DNA from: Periplaneta americana
Lineage: Eukaryota > Arthropoda > Insecta > Blattodea > Blattidae
Assembly: GCF_040183065.1 (NCBI RefSeq)
Contig: NC_091132.1
Location: 157,330,102 to 157,394,101 of the forward strand
Reading direction: 5' to 3'
DNA: 64,000 bases
Position numbers and translations under genes: made by a program. The notes below the pieces were generated by a model. That model saw only the letters and a list, made by a program, of their open reading frames with translations. It did no database searches and was not told the DNA's origin. This document shows positions 58,680-64,000 of this stretch, piece by piece. The number at the start of each line of letters is the position of its first letter. Positions within the stretch are counted from its first letter, which is position 1.

Positions 58680-59464
58680 ATGCTGAAGTTGAAAGACGAT
58701 CAAGTAAAATGTTCCCAGATCGAATCCCGGTGATTCCAATATGACAGGTAAAATTAAAATATATAAATACGTATTAATACTGAAGTGCAATTATAGTAAC
58801 AGAGAGTGAAAAGGAAGAGGGGCAGGAGAAAGAGACGGGGCGGGAAAATGAGATGAAAGTGAAAGGCGACAAAAGTGTAAAATTATTTCTCTTCTCCGCC
58901 CTTCATTGCAGTAAGACACGAGTTAATGCATAACTGGCTTTTATGAAAAACGGCTGGATTCAAATGTAACGTCGTATTATGGTTAATAAATTAACATAAA
59001 AAAAACATATGCAAAGCAGAAGAGTCATTACCGGCAGCCTGTATTTATTAGGCCTAGGTTAGAATTGTAATCATAATTCCCAAATGAAATAACTGGCTGC
59101 AAATTGAGAATATTTCAAAGCTTTCGTCGTTTCCACAGTAACAAACACGCGCATACCATTGTAAAATTAACGTTGGAAGAAGTGAACCATTCAACACAAG
59201 ACAATCTGCCGTTATCATTCAGATTCAACCTTGCATTGTAGTAACATTATGTACGAAAATTAAACATAACATGAGCAAGTCTTGGTTTGTATAACAGTAA
59301 CAGATCAATGAGCAATTCCAATAACGAAAATGTTCCACACTCATATCATATATACCTGTGGTAATGAAGTCGAAACTTATAATATTTCTGTTATCCATTC
59401 TACAATGACGAGGGAAGCCGATGTATAATGGCGAACGTGCGCAAGCTTCGAGCATTAAAGTAAG
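58680..59464. other. Unassigned sequence
   Basis: A purine-rich run lies at 58800-58870. No gene recognised. Confidence 0.35.
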
Positions 59465-59471
59465 CTACTAC

Positions 59472-59644
59472 CACAGTCTAGTATATACAGTCACGAAGCT
59501 CAATATGTAGTGAATATGCATCCATTAATAGTTGCTAACCACTAGGATCGCTAATATCGCCACGTTACAGACAATGCGGCACAATCTATTGTTCCTAGCA
59601 CCATCACAATTATAAAGCTTCGCGAATGTATATACTAGACTGTG
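59472..59644. mobile_element. 173-bp MITE, copy 2
   Basis: The ends are CACAGTCTAGTATATACAGT and its near inverse, as in the copy at 28502. A 7-bp duplication 'ctactac' lies at 59465-59471 and 59645-59651. Confidence 0.85.
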
Positions 59645-59689
59645 CTACTACGTGAAACAAATTAACATTTAACGATGAGAGAAAAGCTG

Positions 59690-59854
59690 AATAATTTCAA
59701 GGGAAAAATTGTTCCGGGGCCGGGTATCGATCCCGGGACGTCTGGTTGAACGTACCAGAGGTCTCGGGATCGATACCCGGCCCCGGAACAATTTTTCCCT
59801 TGAAATTATTCAAATCTGCTTTACAGGAAGCTTTACCTGAAAGATTACATTTGC
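59690..59854. mobile_element. Palindromic half-tRNA SINE, 165 bp, 15-bp target duplication
   Basis: Arms of 56 bp (59690-59745 and 59755-59810) are inverse to each other with two mismatches, around a 9-bp loop 'ttgaacgta'. Compared with the related element at 40936, the loop corresponds to the tRNA anticodon loop, so each arm is the 3' half of the tRNA-like head plus 'gaacaatttttcccttgaaa'. A tail to 59854 follows. The duplication 'atgagagaaaagctg' lies at 59675-59689 and 59855-59869, which marks retroposition. Confidence 0.85.
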
Positions 59855-60039
59855 ATGAGAGAAAAGCTGTTATCTTGTATTTGAAAAGCTAATAAGTTGT
59901 AATACGAAATCGTGGACGTAGTCTAGAGATTAAACACCAGTGTCGCATTGATACGAAGCTACGGATAACCATGAACTATTTCTATCAAGTTAATATGGAT
60001 TATGAATTCTCTGAACTTGGACGTAAACATCATAAATAT

Positions 60040-60226
60040 GCTCGAGGGCGCGGGTTCGATTCCGGCCCAGGTCGATGGTATTTAAGTGTGTTTAAATGCG
60101 ACAGGCTTATGACAGTAGATTTACTGGCATGTAAAAAAGAACTCCTGCGGGGCAAAATTCCGGCACACCGGCTACGCTAATATAACTTCTGCAGTTGCGA
60201 GCGTCGTTAAATGAACCATAATTTAA
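60040..60226 (+). mobile_element. tRNA-derived SINE, family 4, 5'-truncated
   Basis: Box B region 'gggcgcgggttcgattccgg' is followed by 'gtgtttaaatgcgacaggct', 'ctggcatgtaaaaaagaact' and 'gagcgtcgttaaatgaacca'. The box A half is missing. Confidence 0.7.
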
Positions 60227-60553
60227 ATTTTTGAAAGTACTCTACATTATTTCTAACTGAAAAAAATATAGATACCAATGTAAACATATCAAAACTAAAG
60301 ACAAATATATAAAATAAATCTCTAATCTCTTCTACGCCACATATTTACATGCACTACTCCCGATCAGAAGGATAAATATGGGTTAGGAATAATGAAGATT
60401 AAAATAAAAGTTAAATATGGTACAAGAAAACCACACAATTACATTCACAGCACTTTTAAACATACACTGCAGTGTTGGTAGTAAAACGAAAGTTATATTT
60501 TGATTATACATCTTGGTTACACAACTTTTAACACTATACGCTTATCACTTCGG

Positions 60554-60634
60554 AATATATACTGTATTTACTTTCACGTGTTTAATTTGTTAAAATTAAA
60601 ATGTTAACACGTGAAAGTAAATACAGTATATATT
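60554..60634. repeat. Perfect inverted repeat, 29-bp arms
   Basis: Arms 60554-60582 and 60606-60634 are exact inverses (core tactttcacgtgtt), separated by 23 bp of A/T-rich spacer. No other element feature is attached. Confidence 0.9.
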
Positions 60635-61108
60635 ACAAAGTTATATTTTGAAGTAGAAAGATTTATTTGCCGTTAAAATTGTACAATGGTTGGTTTTATC
60701 ATGAGTTAAATTACTATAATTAATGTAGCTAAATTTAGCGATTTTATAGGTACATACTGGTATCCATACCTTGACCTGACAATATAGGCTAAAACCTGTT
60801 AATGTATGTGATATGAGCTGAGTTTCCTGTTCAAACTTATTCTCTTGTGAACAGAAATACACATCAGTAAAAAAAATGCCAAGTATAAATATACATACTA
60901 AATAATGGTAGATAAGCGCTACAAGAAAAATGGAAATTTATCAAAATAACAATACACACAAAATATTACATTACATTGCACCAAAAGGTCAATAGTTAAA
61001 TAGGTATACTTGAAAAATATGAAATATACAAACATTATGTAGGAACAGATGCGAACTTCTGCCTACGCGAACTAGAGTCCCAACTTTAGATGTGGCCCGG
61101 GTAGGGAA

Positions 61109-61110
<2 letters not shown>

Positions 61111-61160
<50 letters not shown>

Positions 61161-61161
61161 G
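61111..61161. repeat. (AAT)n microsatellite
   Basis: About 50 bp of AAT repeat. Confidence 0.95.
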
Positions 61162-61199
61162 TTGAACACTATAACTTTCGTGTGGCAATATAATCTTGT

Positions 61200-61330
61200 A
61201 ATATATTGTTGTTGTTTAGTCCAAAGACAGGTTTGAACCTCATAAGTGACACCAATGAGGCATCACTCATGAAACAAATGAACTAGGACATAATGGGGTG
61301 GGGTGGGGTGGTGGCCATCTCCTTTCCCTC
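61200..61330 (+). repeat. Dispersed repeat related to 40660-40800
   Basis: 'ttgttgttgtttagtccaaa', 'gtttgaacctcataagtgac' and a G-rich end 'ggggtggggtggggtgg'. Inverse orientation relative to the first copy. Confidence 0.6.
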
Positions 61331-61927
61331 TCCATTGCATACATCACTGACTAGTAACATATTTCATTAATCAGACTTTAGATGTAATTGTTGTTCCTCT
61401 GACACATATCAAGTGGAATGTACTGTCTAATAATTTATATATACGTATCAGTCCGCTTTACGTATATATGATGAAGGGTATCAGCCAGAACCTCAATCAG
61501 AGGTTATCATTTATATCTTGTAATTATAAATGTAAAAAAGTACAGTTGGTACTTGTCTACTTCATTTCTAAGTCTGCTTGTCTATTTTCTAAATTCAAAC
61601 TACGTTAAATAAATCCTAGAGGCCCTGGGTCTCTATTCCAGGCTTGTTTCGAAAAATAAACTAGGCTTATATAGTCACTTGTTTGTTACTCAATCTTAGA
61701 TACTATTTTTTTTTTCGTTGTTGCATCTATTAGATGCTTTATGGTTCTGCTAACAGATGGAGTTACTTGTCAACAATGTGAACTTAATCTATTATTATTC
61801 GTCCTATTTATACATTTATATTGAATGATTCATAGACATCTATGACGTAGTGGAGAGGGCGGCCACTAGAGGGAACCCAAGAGATGGAGCTTAATCTGAG
61901 ACGATTCTAACCGGCGTCGGGGTTGTA

Positions 61928-62120
61928 TCCGGCGTGGCTTAGTGGATAAAGCATTAGCACGTAGAGCTGAAAACCCGGGTTCAATCCCGGCGCCGGAGAG
62001 AATTTTTCTCCGTTCCATCACTCTTTCATCATATGATGACGCAGAATATCTGCATGGAAATATCATATGTACTTCGGTACATCAAAATATATATAGTATA
62101 TATAGTATAGTATATAAGGT
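61928..62120 (+). mobile_element. tRNA-derived SINE, family 5, with near-complete cloverleaf head
   Basis: The head at 61930-62000 starts tccggcg and ends cgccgga, a perfect 7-bp acceptor pair, with a D-like arm, an anticodon-like arm and box B 'cgggttcaatcccgg'. The T loop is 6 nt and the base before the anticodon is not T, so it is not a normal tRNA. It is followed by 'gagaatttttctccg' and a body ending in AT repeats. Confidence 0.7.
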
Positions 62121-62267
62121 ACAATAAAATTTCATCAAGTTTCAAACGAAGTAATTCCATCTTTCTAACAGGGGGACAATAAATACTTAAAGTAATGGTA
62201 AACTCGAAAAACTTATTGATGCAACTTAATTTCATATTCTATACCACTGGCACCAAAAAAAAGTGTC

Positions 62268-62555
62268 CTATTGTTCATACTCATTCAAGATGAATAGTTT
62301 CTTAGTGTTTGTCCATTCCACTTTTTTTATTGTCCTTCCCATTTCTATTTCTCTCATTTTTAGTAGGTACTTCACATGTAGTATATGTTTTACTTTAATA
62401 CATATAATGACCATGAAGATATTTGGATATGTCTTACAAAATTCTTGCTTAAGACCATTGTGGTAACATTCTGCCGCATCTGTAGTTTGTACATTTCGAA
62501 ATTTTCGTGCTTCAGCCCAGAATTCAGGCGGGGGGAGGGGAGGTTGATATGCCAA
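62268..62555 (-). pseudogene. MULE/FLYWCH-associated transposase fragment
   Basis: A minus-strand frame of 95 residues reads TTDAAECYHNGLKQEF, then YPNIFMVIICIKVKH, resembling the conserved block after the DDE domain of MULE-type transposases in insects (RTTNAAExxHxxF, HPxIFxF). No start or upstream catalytic region is in frame nearby. It may be a single exon or a fragment. Confidence 0.4.
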
Positions 62556-62928
62556 TGTAGTTTTCCAGAATATAATAATATTGAAAACATTCTCTAATAG
62601 GAGGGGCCTCTGATATTAGCTCTGCAAAAAATCTGATACTGGTACTTCTGTTGCTGGTAAATAAGAAAGAACGAAATATAAAAATTTTTAACCACTTTCG
62701 AATTTCAGGTGCTTTGTGTCTCAGCTGCTGGTTTGATATACTATTTGTTTTCTTTAATTTTTCAGAGCAAAGACTGTCCTAAGCGAAATTTACACTCTGT
62801 AATTTTAACACTGGGAACATTTATTTTGGCAGCATTGTGTGATGGTATTTCATAATATAACAAGAGCTTTGAAATGATTAACTGCTAACTACTTACCTGG
62901 GTGAAGGTAGCACTGAAGCGGTTCCTGT

Positions 62929-63885
62929 GATTTCTGAAGTGAAAACCGTTCAATTTATAAGGAATTTTTTTGTGGAGGTGCAGTTGATTGTATATGCAAG
63001 ATGTAAAAGTGCCTAAACTAACTGACCCCAATGCTGTCATGGAGGCCACATGAGGCCATATATCGTATGGAACCTACAATTTTTTTTTTTTTTTAATTAA
63101 TCGTATGGGAAAATGAAAATTTTGTCTGTAAGGAGCCATACGGCATATGGGTGCCTAAGTTTTGTAGGTACATGGAAATCTATACAGATCTTAGATTATC
63201 TCTTGCTGTTCCTACTGTACCTACCAGTATTTTGTTTGATGTTCATAAACAAAAATTATCCACCTCTTCAGCACTGGAATCCAGAATTATATAAAATAAT
63301 GGTTGAAAAACAAGAAGTGCTGCAAATATACACACCAAGATTCATCGAGACAAGTGTGCATCTATGGTGGTACTACATGGTGTATTCTTTAAATCAAACT
63401 TGTACAATTAAATTGTAAAGCAAAACAATTTCTTTACTTCTTCTTTAATATTAAAAAAAAAATAATTAAATGACAATTGGAGAGATAGAGAGAGGAGAGT
63501 AAAATATATTTCAAGGGAGAAAACAAGGGGTGGGGTGTATGACCAAGAAAAAAAATTACCATGCCAGCACTGACCAAACCTAACCTGTTACAGACTCATG
63601 TATGCAAGGTGAATAAGCTGAGTATGAAGGAAACTACCTCAGCGCTAGTTTAACTCTTATAGATGAACTACATAAAGAACTTCAAGTGTCAATATTATCT
63701 CAAAGGTTTCTGTGTAACAAACTTCATTTAGAAATGTCCATCTGCGATCATGTTAACTGCAGAAGAAGGAAGAAATATTGTCGTAATATGAAGTTACTCA
63801 AATTTCCAATTAAGGACAAGGAAAGGCTACAAAAATTATTTTTGATTTCACCCTCATAAATTGAACGATTTTCACTTCAGAAATC
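62929..63885. repeat. Inverted repeat pair about 0.95 kb apart
   Basis: Arm 62929-62962 ('gatttctgaagtgaaaaccg' then 'ttcaatttataagg') is nearly the inverse of 63852-63885 (two mismatches in 34). These may be ends or subterminal repeats of a non-autonomous DNA element. No duplication flanking them was identified. Confidence 0.6.
63060..63110. other. Poly-T tract region, no gene in 62.97-63.84 kb
   Basis: A T18-type tract near 63080 and AT-rich flanks. The 101-residue plus-strand frame at 63113-63418 has no motif I recognise. Confidence 0.3.
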
Positions 63886-64000
63886 GCCGTAACTATCTCA
63901 GCACTAGTTTCAGTAATTTAAGGACCAGTATAAAGGAAATTTGATTAAAGTGAGAAAGAAATTCGTAAGGGAGGCAGTCAGGAGGGATTGAGGTTGTCTA

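Noticed and set aside
61930-62000. tRNA gene
   Set aside because: Acceptor stem pairs perfectly, but the T loop is 6 nt and the base before the anticodon is C. The SINE body follows directly, so it is a SINE head.
1-64000. CRISPR array or bacterial-type defence system
   Set aside because: Tandem repeats present are AT-rich element arms or zinc-finger codons, without regular spacers. The window is clearly eukaryotic.

Overview
The window looks like insect nuclear DNA, most probably from a large, repeat-rich genome of the cockroach/termite type (Blattodea). This is inferred from long AT-rich introns, many (AAT)n arrays, several tRNA-derived SINE families, Jockey-like LINEs, hAT, mariner, pogo and PIF/Harbinger relics, and a C2H2 zinc-finger gene with an N-terminus rich in I/V-K-x-E motifs. 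No bacterial-style operons are present. Nearly all of the 64 kb is mobile-element debris around one host gene.

Regions: 0.6-2.7 kb is a fold-back-like array whose repeats lie in opposite orientations on its two sides. 4.0-6.04 kb (resuming at 17.6 kb) is a decayed hAT transposase. A nearly full-length Jockey-type LINE (6.04-17.59 kb) sits inside it and is itself split by a 6.9-kb hAT-type element (9141-16056) with matching ends and an 8-bp target duplication. Inside that element, on the minus strand, two exons join in phase to give a complete C2CH THAP domain.

19.99-29.86 kb (minus strand) holds the clearest host gene: four coding exons with matching phases, about 758 residues, 21 C2H2 fingers. 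A second, related first exon at 55.6 kb and two more copies of its 138-bp phase-0 exon at 49.1 and 42.1 kb lie upstream. The locus may be one transcription unit with alternative starts and cassette exons, or a partly duplicated neighbour gene. The last intron carries a solo LTR.

30-41 kb holds a pogo/Tigger-like end, a Harbinger relic containing a TA-flanked element containing a SINE, a mariner relic, and two hAT relics, one of which is the uninterrupted counterpart of the LINE target site. 41.7-50.3 kb is a tandem segmental duplication around the repeated exon, with insertions that can be ordered by comparing copies. 50.6-64 kb carries a TTAA-flanked element, hAT-type MITEs, 5'-truncated LINEs with clean target duplications, and SINEs. 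At least two unrelated tRNA-derived families here share a palindromic (inverted tRNA) build, the most unusual recurring pattern in the window. Coordinates were counted by hand from the numbered lines; no database search was possible.
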